A stretch of DNA of 44,459 nucleotides from JBAYJT01 sp041664965 (GTDB taxonomy: Bacteria > Pseudomonadota > Gammaproteobacteria > UBA9339), in assembly GCA_041664965.1 (NCBI GenBank), contig JBAYJT010000009.1:1-44459 (forward strand). Reading direction: 5' to 3'. Both the position numbers and the translations under genes were made by a program. Shown one piece after another: positions 25,783 to 34,477 of this stretch; position 1 is the stretch's first letter; each line of letters starts with the position of its first letter. The notes beneath the pieces were generated by a model. It had not been told where the DNA came from. It worked only from the letters and a program-made list of their open reading frames with translations, and did not search any database.

Positions 25783-27717
25783 TTAGTCCAGAGTTATGGC
25801 ACAATCGAGCATGAAATTGACTTTAGGTGCAGGATAATAAACAACGGCAGTTAGGTCTTCTGCGCCTCTCACAGTAGCATAACTTGGATATTTTTGCCCG
25901 GTAAAATTATTAATGCGCAGGTTTATGGCATAAAATTTATTTGAAAAGCCGACGATGAAATTTTGCAAAAAGGTGCTATTAACAATCCTGTCCTGGTTCT
26001 CGAAATCATTTACGGGATAACGTCTTCCTGTAAATAGGCTCTCAATACCTATGTGCCAATGTTCGTTTATTTGATATATATTGCTCATAGTGAAAATATT
26101 ACGGGCTACAAAAGGAATATCTTTTCCGGAATAAGGCCCAGACCTAAAAGTAGCATTTACGTAATTGTAAATAATAGCCAGACTCCATTTGCTTGTTAAA
26201 TTGGTGGCATATCCAATATCTACGCCGTTGCGTACAGTTGGATCAAGATTAAGACTATTATGCAGATCTATACCAGCATCCAGGGGTAAAACAACTATTT
26301 CATTTTTGAGCAATAGTTTATATAATGAAAAGTTTAATTTATAGTTGTCAGCTAGCCATTTTACTACACCCTCATAAGACATGCCGGTTTGAGTTTGTAG
26401 TGGATTTTGGCCAAAAGTAAAAGCTTCTTCATCTATTTTGGGTAAACGGTAGGAGCCAGCTGCACGTAAAGAGATTGCAAGGTTAGGTGTCTTTTTCCAA
26501 ACCAAGCCAAATTCGCCTACTGTAGCACGATTGCTGAGTTTTTGCGGATCAAAATCAAAATTTACTTGTGCGGTACGCGCTCCAGCCGTAGCTGTTATGC
26601 CATACTTAATCGGTAAGCTCACTTGAGTGTAAAAAGAATTTTGATTTTCAGTAGTTCTTGTGTGGGTAGGTTCTGAAACTAACACTCCATCTAAATCAAA
26701 GCTACTGCCTAAGTATTGATAACCTCCGATTATGTTTAATTCATGTTGAAATAAGTTAATGTTCCCCGTTAGTTGTGGAATAAATGAGCTGATTTTTTTC
26801 TTGCCAATGAAATTATAGTTATCTTCTATTAAAATTAGATTGTTATTAGTTTGGGCGTTTTGATCGGATAGGGTGACATCTAATTGCCAATTTGTTGACA
26901 ACATCCGTTTGAGAAGCAATTGGCCCGTGGTTTCTTTTTGATTGCTGAAAGCAGAGTTATTGTCCGAGAATGTTGGATCTTCTTGCATTTCCTCGAAAAA
27001 AATAGGCCCTGGTAAATCAAGGTGTTGGTTATTGGCATATAAATTGAAAGTAATGTTGTCCTTATCGTCGTTATAAGCAAAACTACCTGCAACATTGTTG
27101 TTTTGCATCTTGTTATGTTGTCTATAGCCATTAGAATCGCTGTGTCCACCATTAACTAAATAACTAAAGCCATTCTTAAGACCATCTCCTAGGCTTGCTA
27201 TAAGGTTTTTCGAGTTATAGCTTCCGTAGAGCATTTTAGCTCCCTTGGTAATGCGTTCTGGCGGTTTTGTAATGATATTGACGGTTCCACCAACAGCCTG
27301 ATCACCATATAAAACACCAGCGCTTTGTTTAGAAATAATGATTTTTTCTATGGCAGGCAGTGGAATTATATTTAAGTTTAGAGAAGTTGTATTGGCAGGA
27401 GTTAAAGGGACACCATCTAGCAGTATTAAAGTATTTCCATAAGCGCTATCATCAGTGCTGCGCATATTGATTGTAGAATAAGTGTCATCTCCGTAGAGTG
27501 TATTTACTTGTGCCGCACCGCTTTGGTTTAAAAGTTGACTTAACGACTGAGCACCACTTTTATCAATATCCTCTGAAGTTATAACCATAGCGACTGGGTT
27601 TTGATTGAAATACTCGGCTTCCTCTTTTTGTAGGAGCGAAGATTTATCTTGCGCTTGCCCTATAACAGGAACTAATAAGCATAACAAAGTTAATGCAACA
27701 GCTAACTTTTTGTCCAT
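25783..27717 (-). CDS. TonB-dependent outer-membrane receptor
   Basis: 644 aa. Signal peptide at 1-22 (MDKKLAVALTLLCLLVPVIGQAQ). Plug domain about 40-155: VAMVITSEDIDKSGAQSLSQLL, NTLILLDGVPL, IEKIIISKQSAGVLYGDQAVGGTVNIITK. A 22-strand-type barrel follows with alternating aromatic strands and Asn-rich loops. The size and plug resemble BtuB-like receptors for cobalamin or small siderophores; the ligand cannot be told. No cobalamin riboswitch or Fur box is seen in the 72-base gap to clpB, which has a weak inverted repeat AACTTAT...ATAAGTT. The C-terminus ends CAITLD, without the usual terminal Phe/Trp. Confidence 0.88.
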   Translation of the reverse strand: MDKKLAVALTLLCLLVPVIGQAQDKSSLLQKEEAEYFNQNPVAMVITSEDIDKSGAQSLSQLLNQSGAAQVNTLYGDDTYSTINMRSTDDSAYGNTLILLDGVPLTPANTTSLNLNIIPLPAIEKIIISKQSAGVLYGDQAVGGTVNIITKPPERITKGAKMLYGSYNSKNLIASLGDGLKNGFSYLVNGGHSDSNGYRQHNKMQNNNVAGSFAYNDDKDNITFNLYANNQHLDLPGPIFFEEMQEDPTFSDNNSAFSNQKETTGQLLLKRMLSTNWQLDVTLSDQNAQTNNNLILIEDNYNFIGKKKISSFIPQLTGNINLFQHELNIIGGYQYLGSSFDLDGVLVSEPTHTRTTENQNSFYTQVSLPIKYGITATAGARTAQVNFDFDPQKLSNRATVGEFGLVWKKTPNLAISLRAAGSYRLPKIDEEAFTFGQNPLQTQTGMSYEGVVKWLADNYKLNFSLYKLLLKNEIVVLPLDAGIDLHNSLNLDPTVRNGVDIGYATNLTSKWSLAIIYNYVNATFRSGPYSGKDIPFVARNIFTMSNIYQINEHWHIGIESLFTGRRYPVNDFENQDRIVNSTFLQNFIVGFSNKFYAINLRINNFTGQKYPSYATVRGAEDLTAVVYYPAPKVNFMLDCAITLD

Positions 27718-27789
27718 GTTTTCCTTCTGTAACTTATGATAAAAAACAGAAAGATTATAAGTTAGATTACGAAGAGCAGAAAGTAAAAT

Positions 27790-30357
27790 TTAGAAAACAA
27801 TTTTTCCTTTCTGGTAATCAACTTTTATAGTGCTGCCGGGAGAGTAATCGCCTTTAAGAATTTTTTCTGCCAAAGGATTTTCTAAATACTGTTGAATCAT
27901 GCGCTTTAGAGGACGTGCGCCGTAAACTTGATCATAACCAATAACAGCTAGATGATCCAACGCCGCAGTTGTTACTTTTAGTTTAATATCACGTTCTTTC
28001 AATCTTTCAGCCAAGCGTGCAATTTGAATGTCAGCAATAGCACGAATTTGTTCGGGTTGGATCGAGTGGAAAACAACTAATTCGTCAATGCGATTTAAAA
28101 ATTCTGGACGAAAATGCTTTTGTGCAATTTCTAAAACTGCATCTTTGATTTTATCATAACTTTCATTAGCCATTTCTTGGATTTGTTGTGAACCCAAATT
28201 AGAAGTCATGACTATCACACAATTTTTGAAATCTACTGTGCGGCCTTGGCCGTCAGTGAGTCTGCCGTCATCTAAAACTTGTAGTAAAACATTAAAAACA
28301 TCGTTGTGTGCTTTTTCGATTTCATCTAATAAAATAAGCGAGTAGGGCTTACGGCGCACTGTTTCTGTCAAATAACCGCCTTCTTCATAGCCAACATAGC
28401 CGGGAGGAGCGCCGATTAAGCGTGCCACAGAATGCTTTTCCATAAATTCCGACATATCAATGCGAATCATAGACTCTTCTGTGTCAAATAAAAACATGGC
28501 TAAAGCTTTGCAAAGTTCAGTTTTGCCCACTCCCGTTGGACCTAAAAATAAAAAAGATCCTGTGGGTTTATTGGGATCCGAAAGGCCAGCTCGAGAACGA
28601 CGAATAGCATTGGAAACCACCGTAACGGCTTCATCTTGCCCAATGATACGTTTATGTAAATCTTTTTCCATATGCAAAATTTTATCGCGCTCGCCCTCTA
28701 AAAGCTTGCTGACTGGAATATGTGTCCATTTGGCGACAACTTCAGCTATTTCTTCTTCGCTAACTTTATTTCGTACTAATTCGAAGTTTTGCTTTTCAAC
28801 TTTTAAGGCTGCTGCTAATTTCTTTTCTAGTTCGGGAATCCGTCCGTATTGCAATTCCGACATTTTAGCCAAATCCATGGCGCGTTGCGCAACTTCCATT
28901 TCTGAGCGTGCTTGATCTAATTTTTCTTTCAGATGTTGTGTGCTTTGTACTTTAGCTTTTTCCGCTTTCCAAACTTCTTCCATTTCGGAATATTCTTTTT
29001 CTAGATCTGCAGTTTGTTTATCGAGGTCAACTAGGCGCTTTTTAGAAGCCTCATCAGTTTCTTTTTTTAGGGCTTCATGTTCAATTTTAAGCTGAATAAT
29101 ACGGCGTTGCAGACGATCCATATCTTCTGGCTTAGAGTCCATTTCAATGCGAATTCTGCTAGCTGCTTCATCGATTAGGTCAATAGCTTTATCGGGCAGA
29201 TTACGATCTGTAATATAGCGCTGCGAAAGTGTAGCGGCAGCTATAATGGCAGGGTCAGTGATGTCGACGCCGTGATGTAATTCATATTTTTCCTTAAGTC
29301 CGCGTAATATGGCAATAGTGTCTTCAATTGAGGGCTCTTCGACTAGAATTTTTTGAAAGCGACGCTCGAGAGCCGCATCTTTTTCCACATATTTACGGTA
29401 TTCATCTAGCGTAGTTGCACCGATACAATGCAATTCGCCACGTGCCAGGGCAGGTTTTAGCATGTTGCCAGCATCCATAGAGCCTTCGGCTTTGCCAGCG
29501 CCGACCATCATATGGATTTCGTCGATAAATAAAATAATACGGCCTTCTTCTTTGCCTATATCTTTTAAGACTGCTTTGAGACGTTCTTCAAACTCTCCGC
29601 GAAATTTAGTCCCGGCAATTAAAGCACCTAAATCTAGAGCCAAAAGACGTTTATTTTTTAAGCCATCTGGTACTTCGCCATTGACTAAGCGCTGTGCCAA
29701 TCCTTCCACTATAGCGGTTTTGCCAACGCCAGGTTCACCAATTAAAACTGGATTGTTTTTGGTGCGACGTTGCAAGACTTGGATAGTGCGACGAATTTCT
29801 TCATCTCTACCAATAACTGGATCGATTTTACCTTGTTCAGCTCTTTTAGTTATGTCAATTGTATATTTTTCTAAGGCTCCACGTTGTTCTTCGGCTTCTT
29901 GGCTATTGACTTGTTGCCCGCCGCGCATATCGGCTATAGCCTGATCAAGAGCAGATTTTATAGCCCCAGCATTTTTTAGCATTTTGCTAAGCTCGCCTTT
30001 ATCTTCTAAAGCTGCTAAGACAAAAAGCTCAGTCGAAATAAATTTATCTTTACGCTGTTGAGATAGCTTGTCGGTTAAGTTAAGTAATCTATTTAAATCG
30101 TTAGAAACGTGAATTTCACCAGCTTGTTGGCCAGTTACTTGTGATAAAGCGTCAAGAGCACTGCTTAACTCATCGCGCAGCTTATTTATATTTACATTAG
30201 CTTTAGTGAGCAAGTGATAAGTGGAACCTTGTTCTTGGTCCAATAAAGCTTGCATAAGATGCAGTGGCTCGATGAAAGCATGATCGCGCCCTAAAGCCAA
30301 TGATTGTGCATCTGATAGAGCATTTTGAAAATTACTAGTTAGTTTGTCCATGCGCAT
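27790..30357 (-). CDS. clpB: ATP-dependent chaperone ClpB
   Basis: 855 aa (E. coli 857). Hexameric disaggregase working with DnaK. N-terminal domain MRMDKLTSNFQNALSDAQSLA; NBD1 Walker A GEPGVGKTAIVEG near 207 and Walker B ILFIDEIHMMVGAG; the ClpB-specific coiled-coil middle domain about 400-530; NBD2 Walker A GPTGVGKTELCKA near 605 and SLILLDEIEKAH; C-terminal GARPLKRMIQQYLENPLAEKIL. A sigma32-type promoter lies at 30523-30550, with a 50-codon truncated ORF between it and clpB, overlapping the start by 23 bases. Confidence 0.97.
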   Translation of the reverse strand: MRMDKLTSNFQNALSDAQSLALGRDHAFIEPLHLMQALLDQEQGSTYHLLTKANVNINKLRDELSSALDALSQVTGQQAGEIHVSNDLNRLLNLTDKLSQQRKDKFISTELFVLAALEDKGELSKMLKNAGAIKSALDQAIADMRGGQQVNSQEAEEQRGALEKYTIDITKRAEQGKIDPVIGRDEEIRRTIQVLQRRTKNNPVLIGEPGVGKTAIVEGLAQRLVNGEVPDGLKNKRLLALDLGALIAGTKFRGEFEERLKAVLKDIGKEEGRIILFIDEIHMMVGAGKAEGSMDAGNMLKPALARGELHCIGATTLDEYRKYVEKDAALERRFQKILVEEPSIEDTIAILRGLKEKYELHHGVDITDPAIIAAATLSQRYITDRNLPDKAIDLIDEAASRIRIEMDSKPEDMDRLQRRIIQLKIEHEALKKETDEASKKRLVDLDKQTADLEKEYSEMEEVWKAEKAKVQSTQHLKEKLDQARSEMEVAQRAMDLAKMSELQYGRIPELEKKLAAALKVEKQNFELVRNKVSEEEIAEVVAKWTHIPVSKLLEGERDKILHMEKDLHKRIIGQDEAVTVVSNAIRRSRAGLSDPNKPTGSFLFLGPTGVGKTELCKALAMFLFDTEESMIRIDMSEFMEKHSVARLIGAPPGYVGYEEGGYLTETVRRKPYSLILLDEIEKAHNDVFNVLLQVLDDGRLTDGQGRTVDFKNCVIVMTSNLGSQQIQEMANESYDKIKDAVLEIAQKHFRPEFLNRIDELVVFHSIQPEQIRAIADIQIARLAERLKERDIKLKVTTAALDHLAVIGYDQVYGARPLKRMIQQYLENPLAEKILKGDYSPGSTIKVDYQKGKIVF

Positions 30358-30487
30358 GGTTGGTACCTCGTTTTCCTGGTTTTATTTCATATTTTCGTAA
30401 AGTAATTTTTTTTGCTTCGAAGTCTCTAAATTCTTCTATACTTTGTTTAATCTCAGCGAATAAGCTGCGCTTTTTTATTGTCTTCAT
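30335..30487 (-). pseudogene. Truncated antitoxin-like ORF in the clpB leader
   Basis: 50 codons from the ATG at 30485-30487, with AGGAG at good spacing. The first 37 residues (RSLFAEIKQSIEEFRDFEAK then KITLRKYEI) look like the N-terminus of helix-turn-helix antitoxins of the NadS/HigA kind, where NLF.EL..G...(E)GKITLR is common; the HTH that should follow is missing and the frame ends in GKRGTNHAHGQTN over the clpB start. It is either a decayed remnant or a leader peptide. The only link to antitoxins is by eye. Confidence 0.4.
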
Positions 30488-30522
30488 AATAGCTCCTATT
30501 TTAATGCTTTCCACATTATAGT

Positions 30523-30550
30523 AAATGGTGGCGTTTTGGGATTTTTCAAG
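30523..30550 (-). promoter_or_regulatory. Sigma32-type heat-shock promoter of clpB
   Basis: The minus strand has CTTGAAA (30544-30550), 13 bases, and CACCATTT (30523-30530), against the consensus CTTGAAA and CCCCATNT (one mismatch). The -35 abuts a perfect palindrome at 30550-30577. A separate TATAAT lies just downstream but has no -35 partner. Confidence 0.65.
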
Positions 30551-30577
30551 TAGAGACGCGATTAATCGCGTCTCTAC
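30550..30577. repeat. 28-base perfect palindrome (GTAGAGACGCGATT half)
   Basis: Both halves read GTAGAGACGCGATT, a perfect 28-base inverted repeat. The inner arms recur at 34106-34129. It lies between clpB's leader and the lysozyme-like gene and touches the clpB -35. Nearly identical palindromes are known as interspersed repeats in other bacteria, notably cyanobacteria (recalled, not searched). Confidence 0.8.
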
Positions 30578-30641
30578 CAATGTTGTGCATTTTGTTTTAA
30601 ACTTAGCGCATCGAAAATCGTTCCATAAACATAAAATATCA

Positions 30642-31451
30642 ATGAAATCAATACGTTATGTTATTATAATATTTTTTCTAATGGGCTTTTCTACAAGCTT
30701 ATTTGCAGCTAATGCGCCAGCTAAACTCTTGCCATCTGTGGATGCCGTGTTAATTGGTATGAAAATTTGGAAGAATGAGTGTGGTGGCAGCATTTTAGGG
30801 CTTACTTCCTGGAATAGCGGTGAAGATTTCGCGTCCTTAGGGATCGGTCATTTTCTTTGGTATCCAGAGCATAGTAGTGGACGCTCCAATCAAGATAGTT
30901 TTCCGCAACTTATTGTTTTTATGCAGGAAAATAACTTTGATATTCCTGGCTGGATTAAGAGTGCGGCCGCCATTGGTTGTCCTTGGCACTCCAGAGAGGA
31001 GTTTATGCATGCGGAAAATGACCCTAGAATGCGCGAATTGCGTCTTTTTTTATCGCGAAATATCGTTGCACAAGTAGACTTTATGGTATATCGTTTCGCG
31101 CTAATGTTGCCTAAGATACTACAGGCAGCGCCAGCGCCAAAGCGGCCAGTTATAGCGAAAAGGCTTTATGAAATCATGCAAACGCCGCAAGGAGTCTACG
31201 CTTTAATAGATTATTTGAATTTCAAGGGAGACGGAATTTTAGCTGAACATAGCAAACAAGCGCGACCGAGCTGGGGACTTTTACAGGTTTTAGAAAATAT
31301 GGATCACGCCCCGTCAAATCTATCGCCACAGGAAGCGTATATTTGGTCGGCACGTGCAGTATTGGAGAGAAGGGTCTTATACGCAGCTTCTTCGCAACAT
31401 GAGGAAAAATGGTTAGCGGGGTGGTTGAAGAGGGTTGATGGATACAGGTAA
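30642..31451 (+). CDS. Secreted lysozyme-like protein (GH24-like signature)
   Basis: 269 aa from the ATG at 30642, with a clear signal peptide (MKSIRYVIIIFFLMGFSTSL, cleavage after FAANA). The mature N-terminus has IWKNECGGS with Glu46 and then FASLGIGHFLW, which recalls the Glu...TIGIGH active-site layout of T4-type lysozymes (GH24), though spacing is a little longer. The rest is helical (HSREEFMHAENDPRMRELR, QARPSWGLLQVLENM) and not otherwise recognised. A periplasmic peptidoglycan hydrolase is a reasonable guess. The frame extends upstream to 30525, but that part translates the palindrome and is not part of the gene. Confidence 0.6.
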   Translation: MKSIRYVIIIFFLMGFSTSLFAANAPAKLLPSVDAVLIGMKIWKNECGGSILGLTSWNSGEDFASLGIGHFLWYPEHSSGRSNQDSFPQLIVFMQENNFDIPGWIKSAAAIGCPWHSREEFMHAENDPRMRELRLFLSRNIVAQVDFMVYRFALMLPKILQAAPAPKRPVIAKRLYEIMQTPQGVYALIDYLNFKGDGILAEHSKQARPSWGLLQVLENMDHAPSNLSPQEAYIWSARAVLERRVLYAASSQHEEKWLAGWLKRVDGYR

Positions 31452-31590
31452 TTAATTATGAATGATGAATTATAAATTATAAATTCATATGTTAAAAAAC
31501 ATGTCTATAAGATTTACTTATAAATCAATGCGTTGCATAATTAAATTACTTCCTGAAAATTTATCATTCATAATTCATAATTTATAATTT
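31452..31590. repeat. AT-rich inverted arms enclosing a ~45-base repeat
   Basis: Left arm 31452-31486 (AATTATGAATGATGAATTAT...) and right arm 31559-31590 (ATTCATAATTCATAATTTAT) are inverted copies and enclose copy 5 of the ~45-base repeat. The unit fills the whole gap between the lysozyme-like gene and hydG and ends eight bases before the hydG ATG. Confidence 0.6.
31495..31540 (-). repeat. Stop-associated ~45-base repeat, copy 5
   Basis: AAAAACATGTCTATAAGATT then TACTTATAAATCAATGCGTT. It is more diverged than the others and points the opposite way relative to the gene upstream, so it is the one copy that does not follow a stop codon in the usual orientation. Confidence 0.5.
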
Positions 31591-31598
31591 TTTTAAAC

Positions 31599-32990
31599 AT
31601 GATAAACGAAGAAATAATTCAAGCGAGTTTAGAAAGATCGGAAGATTGGGGTAAAGATCCTTTGCATGTGCGAGAAATATTGGCTAAAGCTAAGACTCTT
31701 ACGGGATTAAATGCAGAAGAAGTAGCGTGCTTAAGTGCCGTTACCGACAAAGATTTATTAGCCGAACTTTTTCAAATTGCCGCTGAAATCAAAGAAGCTA
31801 TTTATGGCAAGAGAATAGTAATTTTTGCGCCCTTGTATATTTCTAATTTTTGCAGCAATAGCTGCTTGTATTGCGCTTTTCGTGCTGACAACAAAGAATT
31901 AAGGCGTCGAGCTTTAACGCAAGAGGAAATTGTTAAAGAAACAGAGGCTTTAATACAAGAAGGCCAGAAACGGGTTTTATTGGTTGCTGGTGAAACGCAT
32001 GATGCGCAAAGTCTTGACTATATTTTGCAATCTATCGAGACAATTTATGCAACGGGCAATGAGCGCGATGCAATTCGGCGCATAAATATTAATATAGCCC
32101 CACAAACTACAACAGATTTTAAGCGTTTGCACGACGCAAAGATTGGTACATACCAGCTTTTCCAAGAAACATACCATCGCAAAACTTACAAAGAAATACA
32201 CGTTGCTGGTAAGAAGGCTGATTACGATTGGCGTTTGACTGCTATTGACCGTGCTATGCAAGCTGGAATCGACGATGTTGGTTTGGGAATACTGTTTGGT
32301 TTGGCCGATTGGCGTTTTGAAATTTTAGCTTTGATGCAACATATTCAGTATTTGGAACAAAAGTTTGGTGTGGGACCGCATACGCTAAGCGTTCCACGTT
32401 TGGAGCCAGCCTTAGGATCATCTGTATCTAGTAATCCGCCTTTTCCTGTTTCAGATCAAGATTTTTCTAAAATTATTGCAATTTTGCGTTTAGCAGTTCC
32501 ATATACTGGGATTATTTTATCGACACGCGAAACAGCAGAACTACGAAGAAATGCACTAGCTATAGGAATTTCACAAATTTCGGCTGGCAGTCGTACTGAT
32601 CCTGGTGGCTATGCAGCTGAAAAAGAAAAAAACAGCGCTTTTCAGGCTGGTCAATTTTCTTTAGGTGACCATCGCAGCTTAGACGAAGTTGTACGTGATT
32701 TAGTTACACTTGGTTATCTTCCAAGTTTTTGTACAGCTTGCTACCGCCAAGGTCGCACTGGTGAAGACTTTATGGCATTGGCTAAATGCGGTAGAATAAA
32801 AAATCTTTGTGATCCTAACGCGCTCTTTACTTTTCAAGAATATCTATTACATTATGCCAAAAAAGAAACGCGGGAATTAGGCGAAAAATTGATTGAACAA
32901 AAAGTGGCAGATATGCCATATGCACAAAAAGAGATTGTTACGAAAATTCTTAAAGAAATCCAAGCCGGTCGTTTGGATTCATATTTGTAG
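31599..32990 (+). CDS. hydG: [FeFe]-hydrogenase maturase HydG (tyrosine-lyase radical SAM)
   Basis: 463 aa, usual HydG length. HydG splits tyrosine into p-cresol and dehydroglycine and makes the CO and CN ligands of the H-cluster. The radical SAM motif CX3CX2C is Cys85, Cys89, Cys92 (NFCSNSCLYCAF). The HydG-specific C-terminal CX2CX22C is complete: Cys378, Cys381, Cys404 (FCTACYRQG...LC), which the relative ThiH lacks. The end DPNALFTFQEYLLHYAKKET is also typical. No hydE, hydF or hydrogenase gene is in the window. tdh starts nine bases later, so the two are probably one transcript. No Shine-Dalgarno sequence precedes the ATG. Confidence 0.88.
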   Translation: MINEEIIQASLERSEDWGKDPLHVREILAKAKTLTGLNAEEVACLSAVTDKDLLAELFQIAAEIKEAIYGKRIVIFAPLYISNFCSNSCLYCAFRADNKELRRRALTQEEIVKETEALIQEGQKRVLLVAGETHDAQSLDYILQSIETIYATGNERDAIRRININIAPQTTTDFKRLHDAKIGTYQLFQETYHRKTYKEIHVAGKKADYDWRLTAIDRAMQAGIDDVGLGILFGLADWRFEILALMQHIQYLEQKFGVGPHTLSVPRLEPALGSSVSSNPPFPVSDQDFSKIIAILRLAVPYTGIILSTRETAELRRNALAIGISQISAGSRTDPGGYAAEKEKNSAFQAGQFSLGDHRSLDEVVRDLVTLGYLPSFCTACYRQGRTGEDFMALAKCGRIKNLCDPNALFTFQEYLLHYAKKETRELGEKLIEQKVADMPYAQKEIVTKILKEIQAGRLDSYL

Positions 32991-32999
32991 GAAAAATAT

Positions 33000-34031
33000 A
33001 TGAAATCACTAGCAAAACTTAAAAGAGAACCTGGAATTTGGATGTATGATGCTCCCATGCCGGAAATGGGCAGCAACGATGTTATGATTAAAATTCATAA
33101 AACATCAATTTGTGGAACTGACGTACATATCTATAACTGGGATGATTGGGCGCAAAGAACAATTCCAGTGCCAATGGTTGTTGGACATGAATACTCTGGT
33201 GAAATCGCTGCAATTGGCGATGCGGTGCAAGGCTTTAAAATTGGCGATAGAGTTTCAGGTGAAGGCCATATTTCTTGCGGTTTCTGCCGTAATTGTAAAG
33301 CTGGACGAAGACACCTTTGTCGCGCCAATATTGGTGTTGGCGTTACGCGTCCAGGCTGCTTTGCTGAATATTTGGTTATTCCTGCTGTTAATGCATATCC
33401 ATTGCCAGTGCACGTTAGCGATGAAATTGGCTCTATTTTAGATCCGCTAGGAAATGCAACGCACGTGGCTCTTTCTTTTGATTTAGTTGGTGAAGATGTT
33501 TTAATTACAGGAGCTGGTCCGATTGGAATTATGGCTGGTGTGATTTCTCGTCACGTTGGAGCGCGCCATATTGTAATCACAGATGTAAATGATTACCGCT
33601 TAGATTTAGTCAAAAAAATGAATGCCGATCTTATTCCGCTTAATGTCCAAAAAGACTCAATTGAAAACGCCATGAAGAAGTTAGGCATGAAAGAAGGCTT
33701 TGATGTCGGTTTTGAAATGTCAGGGAATGCAGTAGCCTTTAATTCTTTATTGGAGCATATGAACCATGCAGGCAAGATTGCTCTTCTTGGATTTGTACCT
33801 AGAGAAACAACAATCGATTGGAACCAAATCATCATGAAAGGTCTAATTCTTAAGGGAATATATGGCCGAGAAATGTTTGAAACCTGGTATAAAATGATCA
33901 GTATGCTGCAAAATGGTTTAAACATAAACCCAATCGTTACGCATCGCTTTCCAATTGATCAATTCGAAGAGGGCTTTAAGATTATGGCTTCGGGTATGAG
34001 CGGGAAGGTTGTGTTGGATTGGACTAAATAA
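33000..34031 (+). CDS. tdh: L-threonine 3-dehydrogenase
   Basis: 343 aa (E. coli 341) and closely similar throughout. NAD-dependent zinc enzyme that turns threonine into 2-amino-3-ketobutyrate, normally passed to Kbl to give glycine and acetyl-CoA. Catalytic zinc site: Cys in TSICGTDVHIYNWD and His-Glu in VVGHEYSG; structural zinc: SCGFCRNCKAGRRHLC; Rossmann motif VLITGAGPIGIMAG; then MSGNAVAF and KGIYGREMFETWYKM. kbl, the usual partner, is not next to it; hydG is. AGGAAAA lies before the ATG. Confidence 0.95.
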   Translation: MKSLAKLKREPGIWMYDAPMPEMGSNDVMIKIHKTSICGTDVHIYNWDDWAQRTIPVPMVVGHEYSGEIAAIGDAVQGFKIGDRVSGEGHISCGFCRNCKAGRRHLCRANIGVGVTRPGCFAEYLVIPAVNAYPLPVHVSDEIGSILDPLGNATHVALSFDLVGEDVLITGAGPIGIMAGVISRHVGARHIVITDVNDYRLDLVKKMNADLIPLNVQKDSIENAMKKLGMKEGFDVGFEMSGNAVAFNSLLEHMNHAGKIALLGFVPRETTIDWNQIIMKGLILKGIYGREMFETWYKMISMLQNGLNINPIVTHRFPIDQFEEGFKIMASGMSGKVVLDWTK

Positions 34032-34033
34032 AT

Positions 34034-34471
34034 TTAGGCTAGTAATACTCTAAGCCTTCTAAATTCTTCTTTGTCGACATTATCAGGAAAGATCAATACA
34101 GATCGAGAGACGCGATAAATCGCGTCTCTACCACCATTGGTTATGCGAAAACCTAGAATGGCAAAGTAGGGCGTAACTACGCTGCTTGTTTGTACTTTTG
34201 CTTCTAAAATTTCTCCGTTTTTTTGTTCTAAGAACCACTTTTTTTCTTTTTCATCCCAATTTATTTTAGAAATGCTTTTGGCATCTGACAGCCAGGCGTG
34301 GCGGCGTAAAGCAATTACTAAACTTATGCTGCATAATAACAGAAAAGCTAGTCTAATTAGGTTGTTTTGGAATGTTAGAGAGAAAGATAAGGCAGCGCCT
34401 AGGTGTAAGGTACAGAATAAAACAACGAGAAAATTGGAGGATTTGAGATTTAGAATTAGTTTTTGCAACAT
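34034..34471 (-). CDS. YgfX/CptA-like small membrane protein with in-frame palindrome
   Basis: 145 aa. Two hydrophobic segments (FLVVLFCTLHLGAALSFSLTF and LAFLLLCSISLVIAL) are followed by a soluble strand-rich tail ending FPDNVDKEEFRRLRVLLA, which resembles the end of E. coli YgfX (DSMDEAEWRDLRRILL). YgfX pairs with SdhE and was proposed as the CptA toxin; sdhE is not here. Between the strands and that end, the peptide GGRDAIYRVSR is the translation of the palindrome at 34106-34129, so a repeat has entered or been tolerated in frame. Last gene of the comEC-msbA cluster, 81 bases after msbA across a large hairpin, convergent with tdh. Confidence 0.6.
   Translation of the reverse strand: MLQKLILNLKSSNFLVVLFCTLHLGAALSFSLTFQNNLIRLAFLLLCSISLVIALRRHAWLSDAKSISKINWDEKEKKWFLEQKNGEILEAKVQTSSVVTPYFAILGFRITNGGRDAIYRVSRSVLIFPDNVDKEEFRRLRVLLA
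34106..34129. repeat. Palindrome within the YgfX-like gene
   Basis: AGAGACGCGAT, two bases, ATCGCGTCTCT: 11-base perfect arms, the same sequence as the core of the palindrome at 30550-30577. It keeps the reading frame and encodes RDAIYRVS. Confidence 0.8.
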
Positions 34472-34477
34472 AGAAAT

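Noticed and set aside
27718..27789. Cobalamin riboswitch or Fur box before the TonB-dependent receptor
   Set aside because: The gap is only 72 bases, with no B12-box-like motif and no Fur palindrome; only a weak inverted repeat is seen.
30525..30641. N-terminal extension of the lysozyme-like gene
   Set aside because: It reads through the heat-shock promoter and the palindrome; a signal peptide begins exactly at the ATG at 30642.
30620..30665. Seventh copy of the ~45-base repeat at the lysozyme-like start
   Set aside because: Only AAATCAATACGTTATG matches; the TGTCTAC half is absent, and chance similarity in AT-rich DNA is likely.
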